Below are positions 54,694 through 63,463 of a stretch of 64,000 bases of DNA, piece after piece. The position numbers were made by a program, and so were the translations under genes. Every line of letters starts with the position of its first letter. The first letter of the stretch is position 1. Source of the DNA: Streptomyces sp. NBC_00820 (GTDB taxonomy: Bacteria > Actinomycetota > Actinomycetes > Streptomycetales > Streptomycetaceae); NCBI RefSeq assembly GCF_036347055.1, contig NZ_CP108882.1, positions 2,183,001 to 2,247,000 of the forward strand, in the 5' to 3' direction. Below the pieces are notes generated by a model. That model was given only the letters and a program-made list of their open reading frames with translations, made no database searches and had not been told where the DNA came from.

Positions 54694-56039
54694 TTGCTCG
54701 TCGGTACCTTCCAGCCGCGCTTCCATGGTTCGCCTTCGGCAAAACGTGCCTTGATCGCCGCGCCGTGCGCGGGCAGGTCCTCCGCCTCCGCCAGCGTGAC
54801 CACGTGGTGCGCGACGTCGGCCAGCGCGTCCTTGGTGTAGTCGACGATGTGGATGCCCCGCAGGAAGGACTGCACGGACAGGCCCGAGGAGTGGCACGCG
54901 CAGCCGCCGGTGGGCAGCACGTGGTTGGATCCGGCCGCGTAGTCGCCCAGCGAGACGGGCGCCCAGGGGCCGACGAAGATCGCGCCCGCGTTCTTCACGC
55001 GGTCGGCTACGGCGGCGGCGTCGGCGGTCTGGATCTCCAGGTGCTCGGCGCCGTACGCGTCGACGACCCTGAGGCCCTCGTCGATGCCGTCCACGAGGAC
55101 GATCGCGGACTGCTTGCCGGCCAGCGCCGGGCGGACGCGGTCCTCGATGTGCTTGGTGGCCGCGACCTGCGGCTCCAGTTCCTTCTCCACCGAGTCGGCC
55201 AGTTCGGCCGAGTCGGTGACGAGGACGGCCGCCGCGAGCGGGTCGTGCTCGGCCTGGCTGATCAGGTCGGCGGCGATGTGCACCGGGTCGGCGGTGTCGT
55301 CGGCGAGGACCGCGATCTCGGTGGGGCCGGCCTCGGCGTCGATGCCGATCTTGCCGGTGAAGTAGCGCTTGGCGGCGGCCACCCAGATGTTGCCGGGGCC
55401 GGTGACCATGTTCACGGGCGGGCAGGACTCGGTGCCGTGGGCGAACATCGCGACGGCAGTGGCGCCGCCGGCCGCGTAGACCTCGTCCACGCCGAGCAGG
55501 GCGCACGCGGCGAGGATCGTCGGGTGCGGCAGCCCACCGAACTCGGCCTGCGCCGGGGAGGCGAGGGCGATCGACTCGACGCCGGCCTCCTGCGCGGGCA
55601 CCACGTTCATGATCACGGACGAGGGGTAGACCGAACGGCCGCCGGGCGCGTACAGCCCGACCCGTTCGACCGGCACCCACTTCTCGGTCACCGAGCCGCC
55701 GGGTACGACCTGGGTGGTGTGCGTGGTGCGGCGCTGCTCGCGGTGGACGAGGCGGGCCCGGCGGATGGACTCCTCCAAGGCGGCGCGGACGGCCGGGTCC
55801 AGGGTCTCCAGCGCGTCGGTGAGCGCCTGCGCCGGGACACGGACGGATTCCAGCCGTACCCCGTCGAACTTCTCCGCGAAGTCGATCAGTGCCGCGTCGC
55901 CACGATGATGCACGGCCTCGCAGATCGGACGCACCTTCTCCAGGGCGGCCGAGACGTCGAAGTCGGCTCGGGGCAGCAGGTCGCGCAGGGCGGGGCCCTC
56001 GGGGAGGGCGTCGCCGCGCAGATCGATTCGGGAGATCAC
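54690..56039 (-). CDS. hisD: Histidinol dehydrogenase
   Basis: The 449-residue enzyme oxidises histidinol to histidine in two NAD-dependent steps. Motifs are [53 protein letters not shown] and the Zn-site loop [12 protein letters not shown], plus the C-terminal [13 protein letters not shown] 56039 is chosen; a longer frame to 56111 lacks a sensible start context. It is the first gene of the his operon, divergent from the beta-helix gene. Confidence 0.96.
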   Translation of the reverse strand: MISRIDLRGDALPEGPALRDLLPRADFDVSAALEKVRPICEAVHHRGDAALIDFAEKFDGVRLESVRVPAQALTDALETLDPAVRAALEESIRRARLVHREQRRTTHTTQVVPGGSVTEKWVPVERVGLYAPGGRSVYPSSVIMNVVPAQEAGVESIALASPAQAEFGGLPHPTILAACALLGVDEVYAAGGATAVAMFAHGTESCPPVNMVTGPGNIWVAAAKRYFTGKIGIDAEAGPTEIAVLADDTADPVHIAADLISQAEHDPLAAAVLVTDSAELADSVEKELEPQVAATKHIEDRVRPALAGKQSAIVLVDGIDEGLRVVDAYGAEHLEIQTADAAAVADRVKNAGAIFVGPWAPVSLGDYAAGSNHVLPTGGCACHSSGLSVQSFLRGIHIVDYTKDALADVAHHVVTLAEAEDLPAHGAAIKARFAEGEPWKRGWKVPTSK

Positions 56040-56265
56040 AGTCCCAATTCTCTCAGACCGGCACCGGGACCCGTCCGCGCGTATCAATGGCTGATACAGA
56101 GCGTGGGACAACGGACGCTACAGAGAGTGGCCAAAACCCGGAAGATCGCCTTCACATCTTGTGTTGCGAGTGTCACTCAGCGGGCATGACCGGCTGTGAC
56201 GGAAGACGTGACTCGCGAGTAGCCGAGTCGCGAGTATCCGAAGGGTCGAGAGAGAAGGAACTGCG

Positions 56266-57843
56266 GTGACCGAGGAAACCGGCCTTCACGCCGGGGACCT
56301 GCCGGACGACCTGACCGCGGCCGAGGCGGGCATGTGGCAGGCCTTCCGCAACGGCAGCGTGTACGACCTGAGCAGCGGGGACCGGGTCGTGGACGATCCG
56401 CACGGCGGGCACCCCTGGGGGCCCGGGCGAAGTGTCCGGGCCCGTGTCGTCTGCTGGCTGCTGCTGGACGGGCCGCCCGCGCTCGCGGGCCGGGTGCCTG
56501 CGCTGAAGCTGGCCGGCGTGCGGATCACCGGCACGCTGGACCTGGCCGGCGGCGCGGTCACGCCGTACGTGGAGCTGCGCGGCTGCCGCTTCGACGAGCA
56601 GGTCCTGGTGCCGGAGGCCCGCTTCACGACCCTGCGCCTGGTGGACTGCGCGGTGCCGCGCCTGGAGGCGGCCCGGGTGCACACGGAGGGTGACCTGCAT
56701 CTGCCGCGCTGCCGCTTCCAGAACGGGGTACGGCTGACCGACGCGCACATCGGCACGGACCTGCTGCTCAACCAGGCGGTCGTGTACCGGGACCGCAGCG
56801 GTCGCTCGATCGCCGCGGACGGCCTGACCGTCGGCCAGGACCTGCAGGCGGAGCTGCTGGAGTCGCACGGCGAGCTGAGCCTGCGCAGCGCCAAGGTCGG
56901 GGTCTCGCTCAGCCTGCGCGGCGCGCGGCTGGCCAACCCCTACGCGCGCCTCGCCCTCAACGCCCCCCAGCTGACGGTGGGGCGCACCCTGTACCTGACC
57001 CCGGCCGGCGTGGGCAGCCCGCTGCTGAGCGGGACCACCCCCGCGCGCGGGACGCGGATCCAGCGCTTCGAGTGCCGGGGCGGGATGCGGCTGGACGACG
57101 GGCGGTTCGGGGACGCCGTCGACCTGGAGCGGGCCCGGTTCACGTTCTCGGACGACCAGGAGCTGTCCCTGCGCCGCATCCAGACCCCGGAGCTGCGCTT
57201 CCTCGGGGACCGGCCGCAGCGCGGCAAGGTCGTGCTGTCCGGGGCCCGGATCGTCAACCTGGTGGACCACGCGGGCAGCTGGCCGGAGCCCGGCAACCTG
57301 CACATGGGCGGCTTCGCGTACGAGAGCCTGGTGCCGCAGGGGCCGTTCCCGCTGACCCGGCGCCTGGACTGGATCGCGGCGGCCACCGCCGAGTACAACC
57401 CGGAGCCGTACGAGCGGCTGGCCGCCGTGCTGCGCGCGGCCGGGGAGGACGAGGACGCCCGCGAGGTACTGCTCGCCAAGCAGCGGCGGCGCCGCGAGAC
57501 CCTGCCACTGGCCGCCAAGTTCTGGGGGTACGTGCAGGACTGGACGGTCGCCTACGGCTACCGGCCGGGGCGGGCCGCGGTGTGGATGGCGGTGCTGTGG
57601 GCGGCGGGCACGCTGGCGTTCGCGCACGCCGCCCATCCGCCGATGAACACCGGCGGCCATCCGAACTGGAGTCCGGGCCTGTTCACCCTGGACCTCCTGC
57701 TGCCGGTGATCGACCTGGGCCAGGTCGGCCAGTGGCAGCTGCGCGGGGGCTGGCAGTGGCTCGCGGCGACGATGGTCCTGCTCGGCTGGATACTCGCCAC
57801 GACGGTGGCGGCGGGCGCGACCCGCCTGCTGCGGCGCGGGTGA
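56266..57843 (+). CDS. Predicted beta-helix protein with C-terminal membrane helices
   Basis: The family is not recognised. The 525-residue protein has a middle part (about residues 80-350) of regularly spaced short strands rich in Leu, Arg and Val (GVRITGTLDLAGG, VELRGCRF, FTTLRLVDC), reminiscent of a right-handed beta-helix or pentapeptide-like fold. The C-terminus has two or three transmembrane segments (about 430-525) after a basic KQRRRRETL linker. GTG follows AAGGAACTGCG. It may present a repetitive surface on the cytoplasmic side of the membrane. It is single and divergent from hisD. Confidence 0.75.
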   Translation: MTEETGLHAGDLPDDLTAAEAGMWQAFRNGSVYDLSSGDRVVDDPHGGHPWGPGRSVRARVVCWLLLDGPPALAGRVPALKLAGVRITGTLDLAGGAVTPYVELRGCRFDEQVLVPEARFTTLRLVDCAVPRLEAARVHTEGDLHLPRCRFQNGVRLTDAHIGTDLLLNQAVVYRDRSGRSIAADGLTVGQDLQAELLESHGELSLRSAKVGVSLSLRGARLANPYARLALNAPQLTVGRTLYLTPAGVGSPLLSGTTPARGTRIQRFECRGGMRLDDGRFGDAVDLERARFTFSDDQELSLRRIQTPELRFLGDRPQRGKVVLSGARIVNLVDHAGSWPEPGNLHMGGFAYESLVPQGPFPLTRRLDWIAAATAEYNPEPYERLAAVLRAAGEDEDAREVLLAKQRRRRETLPLAAKFWGYVQDWTVAYGYRPGRAAVWMAVLWAAGTLAFAHAAHPPMNTGGHPNWSPGLFTLDLLLPVIDLGQVGQWQLRGGWQWLAATMVLLGWILATTVAAGATRLLRRG

Positions 57844-57871
57844 GGCGAGGGCGGGGCGCGGCGGCGGGATG

Positions 57872-57928
57872 CCCCGTCCGGTCGCAAGTACCCCGTCCGG
57901 TCGCGAGTGTCCCGTCCGGCCGCGGGGC
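57872..57928. repeat. Three tandem 19-base repeats
   Basis: Units CCCCGTCCGGTCGCAAGTA (57872), a close copy at 57891 and a diverged copy at 57910 follow the beta-helix gene directly. They lie in a 234-base gap that then turns AT-rich near 57980-58015 (promoter-like) before the next gene. Confidence 0.75.
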
Positions 57929-58077
57929 GGGTGTCACGTCTGATCGTCGATGCCCGACTGGTGGCTGCCGCCGGACATATTTGAACAATCAAGCTTTACG
58001 GTACCTTGACCACCGGCCGTACAACTTTCCACAACTTGCCCGGACCCTCTGGCGCACTCCCGACCTGCGGTCTTTCA

Positions 58078-59136
58078 ATGGTCAACACCATGGCATTGCT
58101 GTCCGCGCTCCTCCGCACCGCCCGGATGACACGACGCGCCTCGCTCACCGCCGCGTCCACGCCCGCACCGGCCGACGACGAGGCCGTACTCGACGCGCCC
58201 GACGACCGGCTGGCCCCGGCGCTGGTCGCGGCCGCCCGCGGCGAGTACGCCGTCGCCTCCGCCCTGCTCGCCGCCACCCGCGCGGCGGCCGAGTGGGAGG
58301 ACCGCGACCGGTACGTGGGACGTCTGGCCGCCTTCGCCCGGTCGCGCCCCGAGTGGTTCGACCGCTGGCACGCGGCCTCCCCGCACGACCCGGACGCGCT
58401 GCTCGTGGGGGCCCAGCTGGCGGTGGACCGCGCCTGGCCCTCCCCGGCCCGGACCGAGCTGCTGCGCGAGGTGAGCCCGCTGATCACGGCCGCCGCCCGC
58501 GCCGACGACCGGGACCCGGTGCCCTGGCGGATCGCGCTGGACCACGCGCGCGGCTCGCAGGCCGGCCACCGGTACTTCGAGGAGCTGTGGGAGGCGGCGG
58601 TCCGCCGCGCCCCGCACCACTACGGCTGCCATGTCGCCGCCCTGCGCTACCTGGCCACCTTCTGGCACGGCTCGCACCACGAGTGCTTCGACTTCGCCGA
58701 GCTGGCCGCGCAGGACGCCGCGCCCGCGTCACTCGTCCAGGCCCTGCCGGTCCGGGCGGCCTTCGGCTACCTGACGGACACCTGCGGTCCCGAGGTGCCG
58801 CGCGAGCGGCTGGACGCGGCGGCCGACCGGGCCGTGGCGCTCTCCGGCCGGCTCCCGGCGGCCGACCCCGGGCCCGCCGAGTTCCGCAACAAGCTGCTCT
58901 ACGTCCTGCTGCGCCTGGAACGCTGGGAGGACGCCCGCGCCCAGCTGCCCCTGATAGGCCCCTACGCCACGTCCTTCCCCTGGAACCGGGTGTCCGAGGA
59001 CCCGCTGGGCCTCTTCCTGCGGCTTCGCGAGGAGCTCCGGGCGGACGCCGCGGGGGCCGCCGTGACCCGGCTGCTGCCGACCTCGCCACGGCCCGGCAGC
59101 GAGCGCCGCGGGCGCGGTACCGCCCCCGACCATTAG
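58078..59136 (+). CDS. Conserved hypothetical protein, TPR-like helical
   Basis: No family is recognised. The 352-residue protein (start ATG 58078; a longer frame begins at 58006 and ATG 58090 is also possible) is Ala- and Arg-rich and predicted helical, with repeated pieces such as LLVGAQLAVDRAW, RYFEELWEAAVRRAPHHYGCH and LLYVLLRLERWEDARAQL that look like TPR-type helical pairs. It lacks a signal peptide. It is followed after 11 bases by the LON-domain gene. The upstream 50 bases are unusually AT-rich. Confidence 0.65.
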   Translation: MVNTMALLSALLRTARMTRRASLTAASTPAPADDEAVLDAPDDRLAPALVAAARGEYAVASALLAATRAAAEWEDRDRYVGRLAAFARSRPEWFDRWHAASPHDPDALLVGAQLAVDRAWPSPARTELLREVSPLITAAARADDRDPVPWRIALDHARGSQAGHRYFEELWEAAVRRAPHHYGCHVAALRYLATFWHGSHHECFDFAELAAQDAAPASLVQALPVRAAFGYLTDTCGPEVPRERLDAAADRAVALSGRLPAADPGPAEFRNKLLYVLLRLERWEDARAQLPLIGPYATSFPWNRVSEDPLGLFLRLREELRADAAGAAVTRLLPTSPRPGSERRGRGTAPDH

Positions 59137-59147
59137 GCTGGGGCGCC

Positions 59148-59888
59148 GTGACCACCGTCCATCTGCCCCTCTTCCCGCTGAACTCGGCGCTGTTCCCGGG
59201 CCTCGTGCTGCCCCTGAACATCTTCGAGGAGCGCTATCGCGCCATGATGCGCGAGCTCCTGAAGACCCCCGAGGACGAGCCCCGCCGCTTCGCCGTCGTG
59301 GCGATCCGTGACGGCCATGAGGTGGCGCCGAGCGCCCCGGGCATGCCGGACCTGACGGCACAGCCCGAGCAGGGCCCGGCCGCCGGTTTCGGCCCCGACC
59401 CCCGCAAGGCCTTCCACGGGGTGGGCTGCGTGGCGGACGCGGCGTCCATCCGGGAGCGCGCCGACGGCACGTTCGAGGTGCTGGCGACCGGGACGACGCG
59501 GGTACGGCTGGTGTCCGTGGACGCCTCGGGGCCGTTCCTGACGGCGGAGGTGGAGGAGCTGACGGAGGAGCCCGGCGACGAGGCGGGCACGCTCGCGGAG
59601 GGTGTCCTGCGCTCCTTCCGCCAGTACCAGAAGCGGCTCGCGGGCGCCCGCGAGCGTTCCCTGTCCACCGGCGCGGACCTGCCGGACGACCCCAGTGTGG
59701 TCTCCTACCTGGTCGCGGCGGCCATGGTCCTGGACACCCCGACCAAGCAGCGGCTGCTGCAGGCCCCGGACACCGCCTCCCGCCTGCGCGACGAGCTGAA
59801 ACTCCTTCGCTCGGAGTCGTCCATCATCCGTAGCCTGCCGTCGGTGCCCGCGTTCGAACTGACGCGGACTCCGACCAGTCTCAACTGA
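59148..59888 (+). CDS. LON substrate-binding domain protein
   Basis: The 246-residue protein consists of a stand-alone LON N-terminal domain: VHLPLFPLNSALFPGLVLPLNIFEERYRAMM at the start and a helical C-terminus with LRDELKLLRSE. It lacks the AAA and protease domains of Lon. Such proteins are presumed to bind polypeptides or act with other factors; function is not established. The GTG start is chosen. The YbaK gene follows after 23 bases, so they are probably co-transcribed. Confidence 0.88.
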   Translation: MTTVHLPLFPLNSALFPGLVLPLNIFEERYRAMMRELLKTPEDEPRRFAVVAIRDGHEVAPSAPGMPDLTAQPEQGPAAGFGPDPRKAFHGVGCVADAASIRERADGTFEVLATGTTRVRLVSVDASGPFLTAEVEELTEEPGDEAGTLAEGVLRSFRQYQKRLAGARERSLSTGADLPDDPSVVSYLVAAAMVLDTPTKQRLLQAPDTASRLRDELKLLRSESSIIRSLPSVPAFELTRTPTSLN

Positions 59889-59911
59889 GGGAACCGAGGC
59901 GGACACCCGCG

Positions 59912-60463
59912 ATGGCGAAGAAGTCCAGCAAGAAGCAGCACGAGACAGGGGCGCGCGAAGCGCACGCGAACAAGGGTGGTGCGCGACGGGCGGGCGGCAC
60001 GCCCGCGACCGTCGCCCTCACGGCGGCGGGCGTGGACTACACGGTGCACGCCTACGAGCACGACCCCGCCCACCCGTCCTACGGCGAGGAGGCCGCCGAG
60101 GCGATGGGCGTCTCCCCCGACCGCGTCTTCAAGACCCTCGTCGCCGACGTCGACGGCGCCCTGACGGTCGCGGTGGTCCCCGTCTCCGGCACCCTCGACC
60201 TCAAGGCCCTCGCCGCCGCGGTGGGCGGCAAGCGGGCCGCCATGGCCGACCCCGCCCTCGCCGAACGCACCACGGGCTACGTCCGCGGCGGCATCTCCCC
60301 CCTCGGCCAGCGCAAGAAGCTCCGCACCGTCCTCGACGACTCGGCCGACGCCCACCCCACGATCTGTGTCTCGGCGGGACGCCGGGGCCTGGAGGTCGAG
60401 GTGGCCCCGGAGGACCTGCGAAAGCTCACGGACGCGGTACTGGCCCCGATCGGCCGGGGCTGA
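59912..60463 (+). CDS. ybaK: Cys-tRNA(Pro) deacylase (YbaK/EbsC)
   Basis: The 183-residue protein has a Lys-rich N-terminal leader (KKSSKKQHETGAREAHANK) and then the YbaK fold: PATVALTAAGVDYTVHAYEHDP, DRVFKTLVADVDG with the conserved Lys, GGKRAAMADPALAERTTGYVRGGISPLGQRKKL. It hydrolyses Cys mischarged on tRNA-Pro. The ATG follows GAGGCGGAC. It is the last of a short operon with the LON protein. Confidence 0.92.
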   Translation: MAKKSSKKQHETGAREAHANKGGARRAGGTPATVALTAAGVDYTVHAYEHDPAHPSYGEEAAEAMGVSPDRVFKTLVADVDGALTVAVVPVSGTLDLKALAAAVGGKRAAMADPALAERTTGYVRGGISPLGQRKKLRTVLDDSADAHPTICVSAGRRGLEVEVAPEDLRKLTDAVLAPIGRG

Positions 60464-60553
60464 CACGGCGAGCCCCCGGTTCGCCGCCCGCGCGTCGCGG
60501 CAGGCGGATCCGGGGGCGGGTGGGCGAACGGGGCCCGAGGGCGAGCCCCGGGG

Positions 60554-61234
60554 TCAGGTCAGCGGTGCGCCGTAGCCGTCCTTGGACAGGGGATCGTGCG
60601 GGTACTCCTCGGGGTCCCGCGGCCCGAACATCGCCGTGAGCCCGAGATGCACCAGCAACCCGGCCAGCGGCCACGCCAGCAGCGCACCCTTGGCCCCCAG
60701 CTTCAGCGGCGCCGAGAAGGTGACCCCCTTGCCCACGGCCCTGGCGTGCGCGATCACGTCCGACGTGGGTCCCAGCCACACCCCGAGCCGCCACGCCAGC
60801 AGCGAGCCGAGCAGGCCGCCGACCCCCAGCGCCACGACCAGCGGCACGCCCCCGCGCCGCCGCCACAGAAACGCCCCCACCGCGCTGACGAGCCCGAAGG
60901 CCAGCCCCAGCAGGGTGAACGTTCCGTCCACGCCGGCCGACTGCTCGCCCTCGGAGTCCTTGAGGTACACGACCCAGCTCCGGTCGACCTCGTCCCCCAC
61001 CAGCGGCACATGCGGCGCCAGCCACCACCACAGCAGCCCGAGCAGCAGCCCGGCCAGCGCCAGGCCGACCGTGATCACGGCGGCCTCACGCAGTTCGGTC
61101 TTCATCCCAGGGCCGTCCTGTCCGTAGCTGTCCGCTTCGTAACCGTCCGCGGCCTCCCCGGCAGGCGGAACCTGCCGGACCTGGTGCGCGGAGTCGTCGT
61201 GCGGCGGCGGGGGCGGCGTCAGCGGTGCGGTCAC
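60554..61234 (-). CDS. Conserved membrane protein of unknown function
   Basis: The 226-residue protein has a Pro-rich cytoplasmic N-terminus (about 40 residues), then four membrane helices (starting ITVGLALAGLLLGLLWWWLAP) and a short C-terminal tail with GPRDPEEYPHDPLSKDGYG. No catalytic motif is seen. It is converging on ybaK and upstream of the ABC permease gene on the same strand. The family name is uncertain. Confidence 0.75.
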   Translation of the reverse strand: MTAPLTPPPPPHDDSAHQVRQVPPAGEAADGYEADSYGQDGPGMKTELREAAVITVGLALAGLLLGLLWWWLAPHVPLVGDEVDRSWVVYLKDSEGEQSAGVDGTFTLLGLAFGLVSAVGAFLWRRRGGVPLVVALGVGGLLGSLLAWRLGVWLGPTSDVIAHARAVGKGVTFSAPLKLGAKGALLAWPLAGLLVHLGLTAMFGPRDPEEYPHDPLSKDGYGAPLT

Positions 61235-61268
61235 CCTGACATCGTGCCAGGTCGTGCCGCGCGCCGCG

Positions 61269-62090
61269 TCACCGGACGGCGGCCCTGCGGTACGCCCGGG
61301 TGGCCGCGGCCAGCGAGATCACCCCGACACCGGCGCAGACCCCCAGGTCACCGAGGACGGCGGCCCAGTCGGGGTGCGCCACGAAGGTCCGGGCGTACGC
61401 CTCCACGCCGTACGTCGAAGGCAGCAGATCCCGCGCCAGCCGGACGATCCCCGGCATCCGGTCGGCCGGCAGCACCCCCAGCAGCAGCGCCGCCGACATG
61501 CCCAGCTGCCCGAGCAGCGTGGCCAGTTCGGGCCGGGGCGCGAGCAGCCCGAAGGCGGCGCCGAGCCCGGACAGCGCGGCCCCGGCGAGCGGGATCACGG
61601 CCAGCAGGACCCACAGGTTGGTCAGCGGCAGACCGAACAGCACGCACCCGAAGACGGCGGTCACGAGGGTCCCCGGCACGGTGAAGGAGGCGTACGCCGC
61701 CGCCGCGCCCAGCACCACCGCCGCCGGGGGTACCGGGAGAGTGGCGTAGTGGTCGAGCCCGCCGCTGGCCCGCAGCTGCCCGAAGTACTGGGACAGCAGG
61801 TTCAGCGCGACGTACGCGACGACCAGCACCGAGGATCCGGCCACCACGGACCGGGCCTCGCCGCCGCTGTCGACGACGCCCCGCATCATCACGGAGATGC
61901 CGACGGACTGGAAGGTCGCCACGAACAGCAGCGGGATGCGCGACACCCGGGCCCGGGACAGCTGGGCCCGGTAGACGGCCACCAGGGACGGCCACAGCCG
62001 CGCGGGCGGCCCGAGTTCGGCCGCGACCCGGGCCTGCTCCGGCACGGTCCGGGCACCTTCCGGCACGACCTGCACGGATACGACACTCAC
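61269..62090 (-). CDS. ABC-2 type transporter permease
   Basis: The 273-residue protein has six predicted membrane segments and the ABC-2 permease pattern LPVPPAAVVLGAAAAYASF near the middle. GTG 62090 is preferred over the 62300 start because an AGAGGAG site precedes it, while the longer version would be encoded through a 24-base tandem repeat. It follows an ATPase gene on the same strand, so the two form an exporter of unknown substrate. Confidence 0.85.
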   Translation of the reverse strand: MSVVSVQVVPEGARTVPEQARVAAELGPPARLWPSLVAVYRAQLSRARVSRIPLLFVATFQSVGISVMMRGVVDSGGEARSVVAGSSVLVVAYVALNLLSQYFGQLRASGGLDHYATLPVPPAAVVLGAAAAYASFTVPGTLVTAVFGCVLFGLPLTNLWVLLAVIPLAGAALSGLGAAFGLLAPRPELATLLGQLGMSAALLLGVLPADRMPGIVRLARDLLPSTYGVEAYARTFVAHPDWAAVLGDLGVCAGVGVISLAAATRAYRRAAVR

Positions 62091-62162
62091 GACGAGCTGC
62101 TCCTCTTCCCGACGGCAGCCGGGCCACCGTCGACCAGGGACCACGGGGACCACGGGTCCCGA

Positions 62163-62258
62163 ACGCGCGGGGACCGAGGGGACCGGACGCGCGGGGACCG
62201 AGGGGACCGGACGCGCGGGGACCGAGGGGACCGGACGCGCGGGGACCGAGGGGACCGG
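62163..62258. repeat. Four exact tandem 24-base repeats
   Basis: The unit ACGCGCGGGGACCGAGGGGA plus CCGG (24 bases) occurs in four exact copies at 62163, 62187, 62211 and 62235, with a degenerate fifth copy. It lies in the 214-base gap between the ABC permease and ATPase genes. Read through in frame it would give repeats of PSVPARPV. Confidence 0.9.
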
Positions 62259-62304
62259 ACGCGCGGGGCCCACGAGGACCGTACGGATGCGGCGCACCAC
62301 CCGT

Positions 62305-63318
62305 TCACGCCTTCACCAGCCCCTGCCGTGCCGCGCCGCCCAGCGCCAGGTAGACGTCCTCCAGGCTGGGCGTGGTGAGCGTGAAGTCGTCCAGGGCGGC
62401 GAACGCGGCCCCGCCGGTCACCGTGGCGACGGCGGCCCGTGCCTCCTCGGGCGCGAGCCGGAGCGTCCAGCGCCGGCCGGACTCCGCGGCCCGCTCGCGC
62501 AGGGCGGCGACCTCGGGCACCTCCAGCGGCGCCCGCTCCCGCCAGACCAGTTCCACCCGCACCTCGCCGGAGACCTGTTCCTTCAGTCCCGCCGGGGTGT
62601 CGCAGGCGATGACCCGGCCCTGGTCGAGGACGGCGACCCGGTCGAGGACCGTCTCGGCCTCGATGACGTTGTGGGTGACCAGCAGCACGGTCGTCCCGTG
62701 CTCGGCCCGCCTGCGGTCCACGGCCGCCCAGACCGCGCGCCGGGCCACCGGGTCCATGCCGGTGGTCGGCTCGTCCAGCACGAGCAGCGGACGCTGCCCG
62801 ACGAGCGCGGCGGCGAAGCAGGCGAGCCGCCGCTGTCCGCCGGACAGCAGCCGCAGCGCCCGCCCGGCGATCGGCGTGAGCCCCAACTCCTCGAGTACGG
62901 CGTCCCGCTCGGCCCGCGCCCGGCGCACGTCCAGGCCGCGCAGGCGTCCGGTGGTCTCGGCGGCGAGCGCCACGGTCAGCTCGTCCAGGGCGGAGGACTC
63001 CTGGCCCAGGTAGGCCAGCAGCCGTGCGGCCCGCTCGGGATGGCGCACGATGTCGTGGCCGAGGATCTCGACGCTGCCGGAGTCCGGGCGCAGCAGCCCG
63101 GTGAGCTGGCGTACGAGGGTGGACTTGCCGGCGCCGTTCGGCCCGAGCAGCCCGAAGATCTCCCCGCGCCGCACCTCCAGCGCCACCTCGTCGGTGGCCC
63201 GCACGGCGGGTGTGCCCGGCGCGCCCCTCCGCTCCCTGACGGGCGGATAGGTCTTGGTGAGTCCGCGTACGCGTACGGCCTCACTCTGCCGAAGTGCCTG
63301 TCCCGCGCCCGTACTCAC
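62305..63318 (-). CDS. ABC transporter ATP-binding protein (DrrA/CcmA-like)
   Basis: The 337-residue ATPase has Walker A GPNGAGKSTLVRQLTGLL, Q-loop LGQESSALDEL, signature LLSGGQRRLACFAAALVGQ, Walker B LLVLDEPTTGMDP and the H-loop LVTHNV. A C-terminal helical extension (about residues 250-335) ending LEDVYLALGG is typical of drug exporters. The GTG start is chosen; a further-upstream frame is not supported. It pairs with the permease 214 bases downstream. Confidence 0.9.
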   Translation of the reverse strand: MSTGAGQALRQSEAVRVRGLTKTYPPVRERRGAPGTPAVRATDEVALEVRRGEIFGLLGPNGAGKSTLVRQLTGLLRPDSGSVEILGHDIVRHPERAARLLAYLGQESSALDELTVALAAETTGRLRGLDVRRARAERDAVLEELGLTPIAGRALRLLSGGQRRLACFAAALVGQRPLLVLDEPTTGMDPVARRAVWAAVDRRRAEHGTTVLLVTHNVIEAETVLDRVAVLDQGRVIACDTPAGLKEQVSGEVRVELVWRERAPLEVPEVAALRERAAESGRRWTLRLAPEEARAAVATVTGGAAFAALDDFTLTTPSLEDVYLALGGAARQGLVKA

Positions 63319-63463
63319 AAGGGACGAGGGTACGGGGTGCGAACCCTTTACTCGCCTTTGGGGCCGCTTCTCGTCCCGCACCCCGGAAACGGCCCGCGAC
63401 GGGCACCCGCCGCACCGCCGGCCGGTGACGGCGGTACGGTCCGGGCCGGGGCGTTCTGCGGCC

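Noticed and set aside
56040..56111. Longer hisD start
   Set aside because: The extra 24 residues lack a ribosome-binding site and are not typical of HisD.
62091..62300. N-terminal extension of the ABC permease through the 24-base repeats
   Set aside because: The GTG at 62090 has a good ribosome site and gives the normal family length; the extension is repeat-derived.
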